DNA of 64,000 nucleotides, taken from the NCBI RefSeq assembly GCF_014656375.1, contig NZ_BNCH01000001.1, forward strand, positions 1-64,000, written 5' to 3'. The number at the start of each line of letters is the position of its first letter. Position 1 is the first letter of the stretch. Under the pieces are notes generated by a model, which was not told the origin of the DNA, did not search any database, and worked only from the letters and a program-made list of their open reading frames with translations. Shown here one piece after another: positions 1-8,512 of this stretch. This DNA comes from Aliiroseovarius zhejiangensis. Its GTDB lineage: Bacteria; Pseudomonadota; Alphaproteobacteria; Rhodobacterales; Rhodobacteraceae. The position numbers were made by a program, and so were the translations under genes.

Positions 1-110
1 CGTTGCGCTCAGAGTGACATTTCTGCTTTGCGAACCAGGTGACATTTCTACTTGGTTGCAACAAGGGCGCGCATTGCTGCGCACTGCCCTGACGTGAGAT
101 TATCACTGGA
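1..110. mobile_element. Possible insertion-sequence terminus (partial)
   Basis: Two copies of the motif GTGACATTTCT followed by (G/A)CTT lie at about 14-28 and 39-53. This kind of repeated end is familiar from the non-coding ends of IS elements in alphaproteobacteria. No transposase lies inside the window, so the element, if real, extends to the left. The adjacent channel-gene remnant fits an insertion or deletion boundary. Family assignment is not possible from this fragment. Confidence 0.35.
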
Positions 111-240
111 TATCAGTGTGTTAACGGGTGATCCCTACGCCAACTGATATCGGTCTGCGCAATCCTTCGGTCGAATCAACTTGACCTGTCTTTTCCTTTG
201 TAGATTTGCGACCGGTCGTTTTTTGTCGAACGGGTGATGA

Positions 241-447
241 TGCCTTGTTGAGCTTTGGTCTGACATTGATGCGATTTGTGAAAGCCGTGCTTCTGCGGGC
301 AAGATCTTCACGGTGTTCTATATTCTGGTGGGTGTCGGAATTTTCGTGTCGCTGTTTACGTTTCTGGCTCGCGCGCTATTGCAAAGCCCTGATGTCGACA
401 CAGAAGGAAGCGCCCCGCATGGATCACCTGCGACCGGGAAGGACTAA
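241..447 (+). pseudogene. 3' remnant of a potassium-channel (Ion_trans_2) gene
   Basis: The frame read from 241 to the TAA at 445-447 encodes a tail containing AGKIFTVFYILVGVGIF and then a hydrophobic stretch ending in LARALLQS. This matches the helix that follows the selectivity filter in two-TM potassium-channel pore domains. The frame opens just after an in-frame TGA at 238-240. No filter sequence (TVGYGD type) and no upstream first helix can be found, so the 5' two thirds of the gene is missing. A frameshift or an IS-associated deletion at the left would explain it. Assignment rests on the characteristic helix only. Confidence 0.6.
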
Positions 448-466
448 GGGCGGGGTTTTCGCCCCT
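447..466 (+). terminator. Stem-loop between channel remnant and phoB
   Basis: GGGCG at 448-452 pairs with CGCCC at 460-464 around a GGGTTTT loop. It lies just after the remnant's stop codon and 14 bases from the end of the convergent phoB, so it may end transcription from either side. There is no long T tract, so efficiency is uncertain. Confidence 0.4.
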
Positions 467-479
467 ACCCGGTCGCCCC

Positions 480-1169
480 CTACCCCAGAGCGTAACCAGT
501 CCCGCGCACGGTGCGTAGCGGATCGGCGCCGCCATCCCGGCACAAGGCCTTGCGCAGGCGACCGACATGCACATCAACCGTACGCGTATCGACATAGACA
601 TCGCGCCCCCAGACCCGGTCCAGCAGTTGTTCGCGGCTCCACACCCGACCGGGTTTTTCCATCAGGGTGGACAGCAGGCGAAACTCCGTCGGGCCGAGTT
701 TTACCTCGCGATCCGCGCGCGTCACGCGGTGGCTTTCGCTGTCCAGCACGATGTCCTGATACTCCAGCCGTTGGCCGACGGCGGCAGGCCGGGTGCGGCG
801 CAACTGGGTGCGGATGCGGGCCATCAACTCGCTGACCGAGAATGGCTTGACCACATAATCATCCGCGCCGGTTTCCAGCCCGCGCACGCGGTCGACCTCT
901 TCCGAGCGGGCTGACAGCATGATCACCGGAATCATCCGGGTGTCCTTGCGGGTTTTCAGGCGGCGGCAAATCTCGATGCCCGACACGCCGGGCAGCATCC
1001 AGTCCAGCAAAACCAGATCGGGCGTGACCTCCTCGATCAGGATCAACGCATCATCTCCGTTTTCGGCAAGGGTGACATCATAGCCTTCGGCAGAAAGGTT
1101 GTAGCGCAGGATTTCCCGCTGGGCCGGTTCGTCTTCCACCAGCAGCACACAGGGCGTGTCGGCGCTCAT
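480..1169 (-). CDS. phoB: Phosphate regulon response regulator PhoB
   Basis: Two-component response regulator of 229 residues, the family's usual size. The N-terminal receiver domain (about 5-120) has the acidic pair E12/D13 and the phosphoacceptor D56 in LVLLDWMLPG. The conserved lysine lies in the VKPFS segment. The C-terminal half (about 130-228) is an OmpR/PhoB winged helix with the R-x-V-D-V-H-V-x-R-L-R recognition region. Phosphorylated by PhoR under phosphate limitation, PhoB binds Pho boxes and switches on high-affinity phosphate uptake. The start ATG overlaps the end of phoU by 4 bases, so it is the last gene of the pst-phoU-phoB transcript and probably autoregulated through the Pho box at 6793-6821. 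Confidence 0.97.
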   Translation of the reverse strand: MSADTPCVLLVEDEPAQREILRYNLSAEGYDVTLAENGDDALILIEEVTPDLVLLDWMLPGVSGIEICRRLKTRKDTRMIPVIMLSARSEEVDRVRGLETGADDYVVKPFSVSELMARIRTQLRRTRPAAVGQRLEYQDIVLDSESHRVTRADREVKLGPTEFRLLSTLMEKPGRVWSREQLLDRVWGRDVYVDTRTVDVHVGRLRKALCRDGGADPLRTVRGTGYALG

Positions 1170-1897
1170 GCCTTGGCTCCGCTGTCGGTGGTGGCCGGGA
1201 TCTCGTAGTTGGGCGCGTTGCCTTTCGGGCGTGCCTCGTCCGGCATTTCGCCTTTCACCAGATAGATCACCTGATCCGCGATCGAGGTGACGTGATCCCC
1301 CATCCGTTCGATGTTCTTTGCGATGAAATGCAGGTGCATACAGGATGAAATATTGCGCGGATCCTCCATCATGAAGGTCAGAAACTCACGGAACAAAGCG
1401 TTGTACATCTGGTCGATTTCAAGGTCACGCTGGCGCACATCCTGCGCCAGATCGGCATCGCGGCGGATATAGGCGTCCAGCGCATCAGTCAGCATCTGCT
1501 GAGCCTCGCCCGCCATCCGTTTGATCGCGCCCGAGGCGCCGTCGATGGGCTGCATATGCACCAGAACCGTGGTGCGTTTGGCCATATTCTTGGCATAGTC
1601 GCCAATTCTTTCCAGGTTCGCGGCGACCTTCATCACCGTCAGAACCGTGCGCAGGTCCGAGGCAATCGGTTGACGCAGGGCCAGGACGCGGGCGCAATCC
1701 TCCTGAATCTGCAAATCCAGCGCGTCGATCTTCTTGTCGTTCTGGCGCACTTTGGCGGCCAGTTCTTCGTCCCGGTTTTTCAGTGATCTGGCGCCCTGGC
1801 GGATGGCGTCCTCGACCATGCCGCCCATTTTCATCAGATGGGCCTGAATGTCCTCAAGGTCGCGGTCGAAGGCGGATGCGATATGTTGGTCGGTCAT
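1166..1897 (-). CDS. phoU: Phosphate signalling protein PhoU
   Basis: All-alpha protein of 243 residues with two PhoU repeats (about 15-105 and 120-210), each carrying the E/D-rich metal-binding pattern, for example ERIGDYAKNMAKR and ERMGDHVTSIADQ. PhoU links the PstSCAB transporter to PhoR so that the kinase is held off when phosphate is plentiful. It also limits phosphate uptake. It sits between pstB (20-base gap) and phoB (4-base overlap), the classical order. The C-terminal tail after residue 215 is low complexity and not conserved in the family. Confidence 0.96.
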   Translation of the reverse strand: MTDQHIASAFDRDLEDIQAHLMKMGGMVEDAIRQGARSLKNRDEELAAKVRQNDKKIDALDLQIQEDCARVLALRQPIASDLRTVLTVMKVAANLERIGDYAKNMAKRTTVLVHMQPIDGASGAIKRMAGEAQQMLTDALDAYIRRDADLAQDVRQRDLEIDQMYNALFREFLTFMMEDPRNISSCMHLHFIAKNIERMGDHVTSIADQVIYLVKGEMPDEARPKGNAPNYEIPATTDSGAKA

Positions 1898-1917
1898 GTT
1901 GGTCTCCTGCCCCGTGG

Positions 1918-2715
1918 TCAGCCGATCCGGCCGGTGATGTAGCTTTCGGTGCGCGGGTCGGTCGGGTTGGTGAATATCCGATCCGTCTCTCCGTATTCCA
2001 CAAGGTTGCCCAGATGGAAGAACGCGGTTTTCTGGCTGACCCGTGCGGCTTGTTGCATGGAGTGGGTGACGATCACCACGGAAAAGTTCTGGCGCAGCTC
2101 GTCGATCAGTTCTTCGACCTGCGCGGTCGCAATCGGATCCAGTGCCGAGCAGGGTTCGTCCATCAACAGCACTTCAGGTTCGGTGGCAATCGCACGGGCG
2201 ATGCACAGGCGTTGTTGCTGGCCGCCGGACAGTCCGGTGCCGGGCGCGTGCAGGCGGTCTTTCACCTCGTCCCAGATGGCGCCGCGACGCAGGGATTTCT
2301 CGACGATCTCGTCAAGGTCGGCCTTGTTGCGGGCCAGGCCGTGAATGCGCGGGCCATAGGCAATGTTGTCATAGATTGACTTGGGGAACGGGTTGGGTTT
2401 CTGGAACACCATGCCCACCTTGGCGCGCAACTGCACGGGATCGACGCGCTTGTCATAGATGTCTTCGCCATCCAGCCGAATATCGCCGTCGACCCGGCAG
2501 ATGTCGATCGTATCGTTCATCCGGTTCAGGCAGCGCAGAAAGGTCGACTTGCCACAGCCTGACGGCCCGATGAAGGCGGTGACGGTGTTGTCCTGAATGT
2601 CGACCGACACATCCTTGATGGCGTGGGTGTCGCCATAGTGGACCTGCACGTTCTTTGCCGTGATCTTGATGTCCTGCATCGATGCAGTCCTTTCGATACT
2701 TTTCATGTCGTTCAT
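1918..2715 (-). CDS. pstB: Phosphate ABC transporter ATP-binding protein PstB
   Basis: ATPase subunit of the high-affinity phosphate importer, 265 residues, acting at the cytoplasmic face of PstC/PstA. Walker A is GPSGCGKST at residues 50-58. The Q-loop, the LSGGQQQRL signature and Walker B with [11 protein letters not shown] follow in order, and the switch histidine is in VTHSMQQA. Two start codons are possible: the one given, and an internal ATG 12 codons further in (MQDIKI), where homology to other PstB proteins begins. The gene lies between pstA and phoU in one transcript. Confidence 0.96.
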   Translation of the reverse strand: MNDMKSIERTASMQDIKITAKNVQVHYGDTHAIKDVSVDIQDNTVTAFIGPSGCGKSTFLRCLNRMNDTIDICRVDGDIRLDGEDIYDKRVDPVQLRAKVGMVFQKPNPFPKSIYDNIAYGPRIHGLARNKADLDEIVEKSLRRGAIWDEVKDRLHAPGTGLSGGQQQRLCIARAIATEPEVLLMDEPCSALDPIATAQVEELIDELRQNFSVVIVTHSMQQAARVSQKTAFFHLGNLVEYGETDRIFTNPTDPRTESYITGRIG

Positions 2716-2758
2716 GTGGTCGGTCTTTCATCTTTCGTTGCGGCGTGCGTCGTGCCGC

Positions 2759-4114
2759 TTACCAGCGGCGCTCGAACCGGCGTCGCAGGATGATTGCGAT
2801 GATATTCATGCTCATCAGGAAGAGAAGCAGGATGATGATGCCGCCCCACGCCCGTTCATAATAAGCGGGATCGGCGCGTTTGGCCCATTCATAAATCTGT
2901 GCGGGCATCGCCGAGTTCGGGGCCATGAACCCTTCGATCAAGCCATCGGGATAGTTCGAGGCGATATAGCCCACCATCCCGATCAGCAGCAGGGGCGCGG
3001 TTTCGCCAAGCGCCTGTGCCAGACCGATGATGGTGCCGGTCAGGATGCCGGGCATGGCCAGCGGCAGGACATGGTGGAACACCATCTGCATATTCGAGGC
3101 CCCTATCCCAAGGGCGGCCTCGCGGATCGAGGGCGGCACCGATTTCAGCGAGGCACGTGTCGAAATGATGATCGTTGGCAAGGTCATCAGGGTCAGGACC
3201 AGCCCACCCACCAGCGGGGCGGATTGGGGCAGATGTGCGAACTGGATGAACACGGCAAGGCCAAGGATGCCGAACACGATGGACGGCACGGCGGCAAGGT
3301 TTGCGATATTGACCTCGATCAGGTCGGTGAACCTGTTCTGTGGCGCAAATTCTTCCAGATAGATCGAGGCAGCCACACCAATGGGCAGCGCACAGGCCAG
3401 CACCACCAGCATCATATAAAAACTGCCCAGCATCGACACGCCAATCCCAGCCTGTTCCGGGCGGCTTTCCGAGGCATCCGCCCCGGTGATGAAATCCAGA
3501 TTGAAGGATTTTGTCACCAGCCCGGCCGTTTGCAGCGCGTCGACAAGATCAAGATGTGCGGGCGTCAGGTTCTTGTCCCGCGCAAGGCTGTCACGGGTCA
3601 CGCGGCCTTTCAAATAGCCGTCAACACGCGACGAGGCGAGCAGCTTGAACGCCACCGTTTCCCCGATCTGCTCAGGGTGCGCAATGACGTGGTCACGAAT
3701 GTCCGCCGCCGCGCCCGAACTGATCATCTTGCGCAGGTCTTTGCCCTTGGTGAACGGGTTTTCAGCACCAGCATCTGCGATGGCGCGGGCCAAGGCGTCA
3801 TCAATCAGCGGGTTGTAACCGAAAGTCGTCACCTTCTTGATGGCCTCGATGTCACGGGTGCCGGACTTGTCCAGTTTTGCTTCCTGAAGGTCGACATTCA
3901 GGGTGATGAAGCTTTGCTGAAACGCGCCCGCGCCCTTGAAGAGGATCGAACTGACCAGCACCACAAGGAACACCAGACCCACCGCAATGGCGGCAATGCC
4001 ATAGGCGCGGAACCGGGCCTCGGCGGCGTTGCGCTTTCGGGTGCGGTCATCGACCGTCAGGATCGAGGAGGTCGCACGGGGTTCAGGCGTCCCGGCAAGG
4101 CTTGCGTCGGTCAT
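2759..4114 (-). CDS. pstA: Phosphate ABC transporter permease PstA (long form, DUF3333-type N-terminus)
   Basis: Inner-membrane permease of 451 residues, about 150 longer than E. coli PstA. After one membrane helix at about 37-58 there is a soluble, probably periplasmic segment to about residue 220. This corresponds to the DUF3333 extension found in many alphaproteobacterial PstA proteins. The C-terminal half contains the binding-protein-dependent permease domain with the EAALGIGAS...VLPLAMPG coupling motif. Its ATG overlaps the end of pstC by 4 bases, suggesting translational coupling. The extension's role is not known. Confidence 0.95.
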   Translation of the reverse strand: MTDASLAGTPEPRATSSILTVDDRTRKRNAAEARFRAYGIAAIAVGLVFLVVLVSSILFKGAGAFQQSFITLNVDLQEAKLDKSGTRDIEAIKKVTTFGYNPLIDDALARAIADAGAENPFTKGKDLRKMISSGAAADIRDHVIAHPEQIGETVAFKLLASSRVDGYLKGRVTRDSLARDKNLTPAHLDLVDALQTAGLVTKSFNLDFITGADASESRPEQAGIGVSMLGSFYMMLVVLACALPIGVAASIYLEEFAPQNRFTDLIEVNIANLAAVPSIVFGILGLAVFIQFAHLPQSAPLVGGLVLTLMTLPTIIISTRASLKSVPPSIREAALGIGASNMQMVFHHVLPLAMPGILTGTIIGLAQALGETAPLLLIGMVGYIASNYPDGLIEGFMAPNSAMPAQIYEWAKRADPAYYERAWGGIIILLLFLMSMNIIAIILRRRFERRW

Positions 4115-5577
4115 TCGTATTGCTCCCGGTATTTGCGCACGATGTAGAGCGCAAGGACATTCAGGCCGAGGGTCAGGATGAACAGTGTCATGCCAAGGGC
4201 GAAAGCCACCAGTGCCTCGGGGCTGGCGAAGTCGCTGTCGCCGGTCAATTGGCTGACGATCTTGGCGGTGACGGTGGTCATTGCCGCAAACGGATTCAGG
4301 TCCAGCCGGGCCGCAGCCCCTGCCCCCATCACCACGATCATCGTTTCACCGATCGCGCGGCTGGCGGCCAGAAGCACCGCGCCCACGATGCCCGGAAGGG
4401 CGGCGGGCAACACCACCTGCCGCACGGTTTCCGATTGCGTGGCCCCCAACCCGTAGGATCCATCGCGCATTGTCTGCGGCACCGCGTTGATGATGTCATC
4501 CGACAACGAGCTGACAAAGGGGATCAGCATGATGCCCATCACCAGCCCCGCCGTCATCACCGACCGTGCGCCCTGCATCCAGCCCAGCCCATCGGCACCA
4601 AAGACGCCCACCAGCATCGGCCCGACCACGGTCAGGGCGAACAGGCCATAGACGATGGTGGGAATGCCGGCCAGCACCTCCAGCAAGGGTTTGGCAACGG
4701 CGCGGGTGGTTTTGCCTGCGTATTCGGCCAAATAGATGGCCGCGAACAACCCGATCGGCACCGCGACCAGCAGTGCGACCAGCGATATGTAAAGTGTGCC
4801 CCACAAAAGCGGCAGGATGCCCAGATGCTCGGACCCGCCGCGCCCTTCCGGGCTCCAGACCGTGCCGAACAGGAAATCGGTCATCGGGAACATGCCGAAG
4901 AAGTTGATCGTGTTGAACACCAGCGACAGGACGATGCCGATCGTGGTCAGGATGGCCAGCGACGCCGCCCCGATCAGCAACAGCTTCACGCCGGACTCAA
5001 CCCTGTTGCGGGCACGAAAATCGCCGGTGCTGCTGCGCAGCGCGAACAGAAAGCCGCCTGCCGCGATGATCAAGACAACCACGGTCAAGGCCAGGGTGCC
5101 TGTTTCGCTTCGCGCGCGCAAAGCCTGCGCGGCGCTCAGGATGGTGGGGCTGACCTCGCCCCCCAGCGCGACGCCGACCTGTGCCAATTGCGCGCGCAGA
5201 TCGGTGCTGTCGGCATCAAGTGCGGCAATGCCTTCGCGGGTCATCACATTCTGGCGCACCATTTCGTCCAGGCCTTCGGCGACACGGGCCACATCGCTCA
5301 TCACAAGGTTCAACTGGCCCGAGCTTTCATAGTGGGTTTCGGGGATCGCCCCGGCCACGCTGGCGTGGATCACGATGGGTTGCAGGATCACCCAAAGACA
5401 CAGCACCAGAAGTGCCGGCACCAGCGCCAGCATCGCTACGTTGTATCCATAAAAGCTGGGCAGAGAATGCAGTTTGCGCCGATCCCCCCCCACCGACGCC
5501 AGGGCCCGGGCACGGCCCAGAACAAAGCCAAGCACCGCCAGCGCCAGAATGATCACGAGAAGCCAGAATGCGGACAT
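4111..5577 (-). CDS. pstC: Phosphate ABC transporter permease PstC (long form)
   Basis: Second inner-membrane permease of the phosphate importer, 488 residues. E. coli PstC has about 320, so this is the alphaproteobacterial form with an extra N-terminal region holding about three membrane helices and a soluble loop (to about residue 200), resembling the DUF3708 extension. The permease domain follows, with the coupling loop DGSYGLGATQSETVRQVVLP. Coupled to pstA by a 4-base overlap and separated from pstS by 85 bases that contain a strong stem-loop. Confidence 0.95.
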   Translation of the reverse strand: MSAFWLLVIILALAVLGFVLGRARALASVGGDRRKLHSLPSFYGYNVAMLALVPALLVLCLWVILQPIVIHASVAGAIPETHYESSGQLNLVMSDVARVAEGLDEMVRQNVMTREGIAALDADSTDLRAQLAQVGVALGGEVSPTILSAAQALRARSETGTLALTVVVLIIAAGGFLFALRSSTGDFRARNRVESGVKLLLIGAASLAILTTIGIVLSLVFNTINFFGMFPMTDFLFGTVWSPEGRGGSEHLGILPLLWGTLYISLVALLVAVPIGLFAAIYLAEYAGKTTRAVAKPLLEVLAGIPTIVYGLFALTVVGPMLVGVFGADGLGWMQGARSVMTAGLVMGIMLIPFVSSLSDDIINAVPQTMRDGSYGLGATQSETVRQVVLPAALPGIVGAVLLAASRAIGETMIVVMGAGAAARLDLNPFAAMTTVTAKIVSQLTGDSDFASPEALVAFALGMTLFILTLGLNVLALYIVRKYREQYE

Positions 5578-5627
5578 GGGGAACTCTTCGCCATCTGTGC
5601 AGTTCCGTTGCTGGATCTGCGGGGTGA

Positions 5628-5657
5628 AGCGGTGCGGGACCCCTGCCCCGCACCGCT
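5628..5657 (-). promoter_or_regulatory. Stem-loop between pstS and pstC
   Basis: An 11-base perfect stem, AGCGGTGCGGG at 5628-5638 with CCCGCACCGCT at 5647-5657, has an 8-base loop and starts just after the pstS stop codon. On the minus strand no T tract follows it. It is therefore more likely a partial terminator or a 3' mRNA stabiliser that lets pstS be expressed above pstCAB than a full stop. That role is an inference. Confidence 0.6.
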
Positions 5658-5662
5658 GTTTT

Positions 5663-6715
5663 TTAGTTGGTCAGCACGTCTTCGGCAGCCACGGCGGCCT
5701 GTGTCGCTGCCAATTCGGGATCGGCCACCAGACCGTATTCGGACAACGGACCATCCGGGCCGGCGATCTCGTCCGCGACGAAGAACTCGGCGAACTCTTT
5801 CAGGCCGGGGATCACGCCGATATGGGCTTTCTTGATGTAGAAATAGAGCGGACGCGACACCGGGTATGCACCGCTTGCGATGGTCTCGGTCGAAGGCAGA
5901 ACCCCCGACATGGTGGCCACTTTCAGCGTGTCGGTGTTGTTTTCGTAAAACGCCAGACCAAAGATGCCGATGCCATCGGTATTGGACGAGATCGAGGCCA
6001 GCGTTTCGGTATAGTCTCCGTCGATATCGACCGATCTTCCGTCCGTCCGCACCGAGATGCAGGCCTTCTCGGCGGCTTTCTTCCTGGCTTTCTCGTCATC
6101 GCCTTCGGCGGCTTCGAGATAGAGGTCAAAGGCGCCTGCGGCCTCACATCCGGCCAAGAGCACCTTGTCTTCGAACACCTCGCGGGTGCCATGCTTGGTG
6201 CCGGGGATGAAGGCGGCGATGTCGGCGGCGGGCAGGGCTGCGTTGAACTCGGCCCACTGATTGTAAGGATTGTCGACCAGCGCACCGTCGACCACCACCT
6301 TGGCACCCAGCGCATTGAAGATGTCGATGGGTTCAAAGGCGCTGAAATCCGGGCCGTCGATCTGGCTGGCAAACACGATGCCGTCATAACCGATCCGCAC
6401 CTCGACAATGTCGGTCACACCCGCGGCAGCGCAGGCGTCAACTTCGGACGATTTGATCTTGCGCGAGGCGTTCGCGATGTCGATGGTGTTTTCCCCCACC
6501 CCTTCGCAAAACCGCTTCAACCCGGCGGACGAGCCGCCCGATTCGACCACCGGTGTCGGGAAGTCGAAATTTTCCCCGAACGCTTCGGCCACGATCGACG
6601 CATAGGGCAGCACTGTCGACGACCCGGCCACCTGCACCTGATCGCGGGCAGAGGCTGCGGTTGCAGAGGCGGCGGCAATCGCCAGGGTGGAGGCGGTCAG
6701 TTTGGCAAAGGACAT
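5663..6715 (-). CDS. pstS: Phosphate ABC transporter substrate-binding protein PstS
   Basis: Periplasmic phosphate receptor of 350 residues. A Sec signal peptide covers about residues 1-23 (hydrophobic core LTASTLAIAAASATA, cleavage near ASA). The mature protein begins with the family motif QVQVAGSSTVLPY. Further phosphate-contact motifs are ESGGSSAGLKRFCEG and GTKHGTREVFE. It delivers phosphate to PstCAB. First gene of the pst transcript, with a Pho box 78-106 bases upstream of its start. Confidence 0.96.
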   Translation of the reverse strand: MSFAKLTASTLAIAAASATAASARDQVQVAGSSTVLPYASIVAEAFGENFDFPTPVVESGGSSAGLKRFCEGVGENTIDIANASRKIKSSEVDACAAAGVTDIVEVRIGYDGIVFASQIDGPDFSAFEPIDIFNALGAKVVVDGALVDNPYNQWAEFNAALPAADIAAFIPGTKHGTREVFEDKVLLAGCEAAGAFDLYLEAAEGDDEKARKKAAEKACISVRTDGRSVDIDGDYTETLASISSNTDGIGIFGLAFYENNTDTLKVATMSGVLPSTETIASGAYPVSRPLYFYIKKAHIGVIPGLKEFAEFFVADEIAGPDGPLSEYGLVADPELAATQAAVAAEDVLTN

Positions 6716-6792
6716 GATGAACTCCTGTCTGTCTGTGTCATCGCCCGCTCGGACGACATGCCCCTGTCCTATGGGTCCTGATCAAAACTTTT

Positions 6793-6821
6793 GTGTCGAA
6801 TTTGTAAAAGTAATGTGACAA
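6793..6821 (-). promoter_or_regulatory. Pho box (PhoB operator) upstream of pstS
   Basis: Read on the minus strand, three 7-base units follow one another at 11-base spacing: TTGTCAC, CTTTTAC and TCGACAC, separated by ATTA and AAAT. PhoB sites are direct repeats related to CTGTCAT with 4-base spacers, so the layout fits, with the first unit the best match. The location in front of pstS supports control of the whole pst-phoU-phoB transcript. Confidence 0.7.
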
Positions 6822-6859
6822 ACCGCCGGGGTTTGCCGGATTTCATGCGGACCGAAAGC

Positions 6860-7900
6860 TCAACCCGCTGCGGCCGCAGGCAGAGTGACCGTGAACGTGC
6901 TGCCCTGCCCCATGGCGCTTTCGATCCTGAGCCGACCGCGATGGCGGTTCACGATATGCTTGACGATGGCAAGGCCCAGACCGGTGCCACCCATTTCGCG
7001 TGAGCGATGGGTGTCGACACGATAAAAGCGTTCGGTCAGCCGCCCAAGATGCTTGGGGTCGATTCCATCGCCATCATCTTCGACCGAAACCTCGACACCC
7101 GGTCCCTTGAAGGCGGGCACCTGTTCCAGCGCGCGGGTGGTGATCCGCACATTCCCGCCCTCGCGCCCGTATTTGATCGCGTTCTCGGTCAGGTTGGTCA
7201 CGACCTGCGTCAGTTGATCGCGATCCCCTGTCACAAGGACGGGCTGCTCGTCGCACGGTTGGATCACCAGTTCGACCTGCCGGTCCGCGGCCGCCGGGCC
7301 AAGCGTCGTTGCGACCATCGCGATCACCTGATCCAGATCGACCAGATCAGTGGGGCGCATCCGGGCCATGTCCTCGACCCGGCTCAACGACAGAAGATCC
7401 GTGACCAACCGGTTCATGCGCCCTGCTTCTTCTGCCATGATGTTGAGAAACCGGGCACGCGCCGCGGCATCGTCACGGGCCGGGCCGCGCAGGGTTTCAA
7501 TGAAGCCGGTCAGTGCGGTTAGCGGCGTGCGCAGCTCGTGGCTGACATTTGCCACGAAATCCGAGCGCATCTGCCCCGCCTCTTCCTGTGGCGCGGTGTC
7601 CACAAAGGCCATGAGAACGGAGTGATCGGACTCAAGCGCCGCTATATGGACATCAAAGATCTGTTCCTGACCATGCGTTGTCACAAGATAGCGGGCCGTG
7701 GTGGATGTGGTGCCTTCGATCACAGCCTCAACCGCGTCAAGCAAGGCAGGTTGGCGGATGGCCGTCGCCAGATGGCGCCCGGTCAGATCCCCCCGAAACA
7801 GGTCGCTCGCGGCCGCGTTCTGGTCCGCGATGCGCCGATCGCCCCCCACCACCAGCGCGGGCAAGGGTAAGGCATGCAGGACTTCGCTTGACGTAGGCAC
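6860..7900 (-). CDS. phoR: Phosphate regulon sensor histidine kinase PhoR (no membrane segment)
   Basis: Histidine kinase of about 346 residues. Order of domains: PAS-like region (about 5-100), HisKA with the phosphorylated H121 in NVSHELRTPL, and HATPase with the N box (TENAIKYG), G1 box (DDGDGI) and G2 box (GGTGLGLAI). It phosphorylates PhoB. The GTG at 7898-7900 was chosen as start because AAAGGGA precedes it at normal distance; an ATG at 7987 would add 29 unconserved residues. Neither version has a hydrophobic segment, unlike E. coli PhoR. It lies upstream of pstS in the same direction, 144 bases away. Confidence 0.9.
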   Translation of the reverse strand: MPTSSEVLHALPLPALVVGGDRRIADQNAAASDLFRGDLTGRHLATAIRQPALLDAVEAVIEGTTSTTARYLVTTHGQEQIFDVHIAALESDHSVLMAFVDTAPQEEAGQMRSDFVANVSHELRTPLTALTGFIETLRGPARDDAAARARFLNIMAEEAGRMNRLVTDLLSLSRVEDMARMRPTDLVDLDQVIAMVATTLGPAAADRQVELVIQPCDEQPVLVTGDRDQLTQVVTNLTENAIKYGREGGNVRITTRALEQVPAFKGPGVEVSVEDDGDGIDPKHLGRLTERFYRVDTHRSREMGGTGLGLAIVKHIVNRHRGRLRIESAMGQGSTFTVTLPAAAAG

Positions 7901-8125
7901 ACAGATCCCTTTCCGACTTGTTGCGTCAGTCTTAGGGATGGCGGGATATCGGCAGCAGGTCAAACCCCAAAAAAATGCAGCGCCCATCGCAAAGCGGGAA
8001 TTGCAAACCCCCGGATCGCCTTATATGTGTAAATCGAATTGGTGATGTGAAGGCCTGCGACAACCGCCCGCGGCGCCGGGAAATGGTGTTCAGAACTGTG
8101 AGAGATTTCAATCTGGTAACGTGTA

Positions 8126-8512
8126 ATGACTGAACGACGCAGTGATAAACCAATGCTCCTGGCACTAGGCGACGATCCCGTCGCAGACGACCGACTGAAT
8201 CAGGTCTGCCGCGTTACCCCTATGTCCTGCGAAGCGTTCTTTCGGATGTCGCGCGATGCGTTTGATCAGACCCGCGTCGACCTTGTGACGTCGTCCCTGT
8301 TCTGTGCGCAGACAGATTGCATCGAAATCGGGCAGCACCTGAACGCCATCGGGTTTCAGGGCGTATATCTGGTGCGCGCCGATACGCTGCCCAACCCTGC
8401 GGTGATCCGGCGTGAGCTGAAGCAACTCTATCCGAAACTTGATTGCCGGATTGTGACGCCGGAGGCGCTGATCAGTTTCATGAGCAGCGCACAACCGGTG
8501 TCGGGTCAATAA
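8126..8512 (+). CDS. Uncharacterised small protein, possibly receiver-like
   Basis: 128 residues, not recognised as a named family. The pattern resembles the fold of a response-regulator receiver: an N-terminal strand followed by an acidic turn (LLALGDDP), a central strand (VDLVTSSLF), then YLVRA and a helix (PAVIRRELKQL). A clear phosphoacceptor and lysine are not evident, so a degenerate receiver is only a suggestion. No good ribosome site precedes the ATG. An overlapping minus-strand frame (8165-8509) reads less like a protein. The 3' end overlaps the convergent DUF6456 gene by 7 bases. Confidence 0.6.
   Translation: MTERRSDKPMLLALGDDPVADDRLNQVCRVTPMSCEAFFRMSRDAFDQTRVDLVTSSLFCAQTDCIEIGQHLNAIGFQGVYLVRADTLPNPAVIRRELKQLYPKLDCRIVTPEALISFMSSAQPVSGQ

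Noticed and set aside
4102-5835. Long plus-strand open frame opposite pstC
   Set aside because: It is a shadow frame rich in His, Gln and Asp opposite a clear permease gene.
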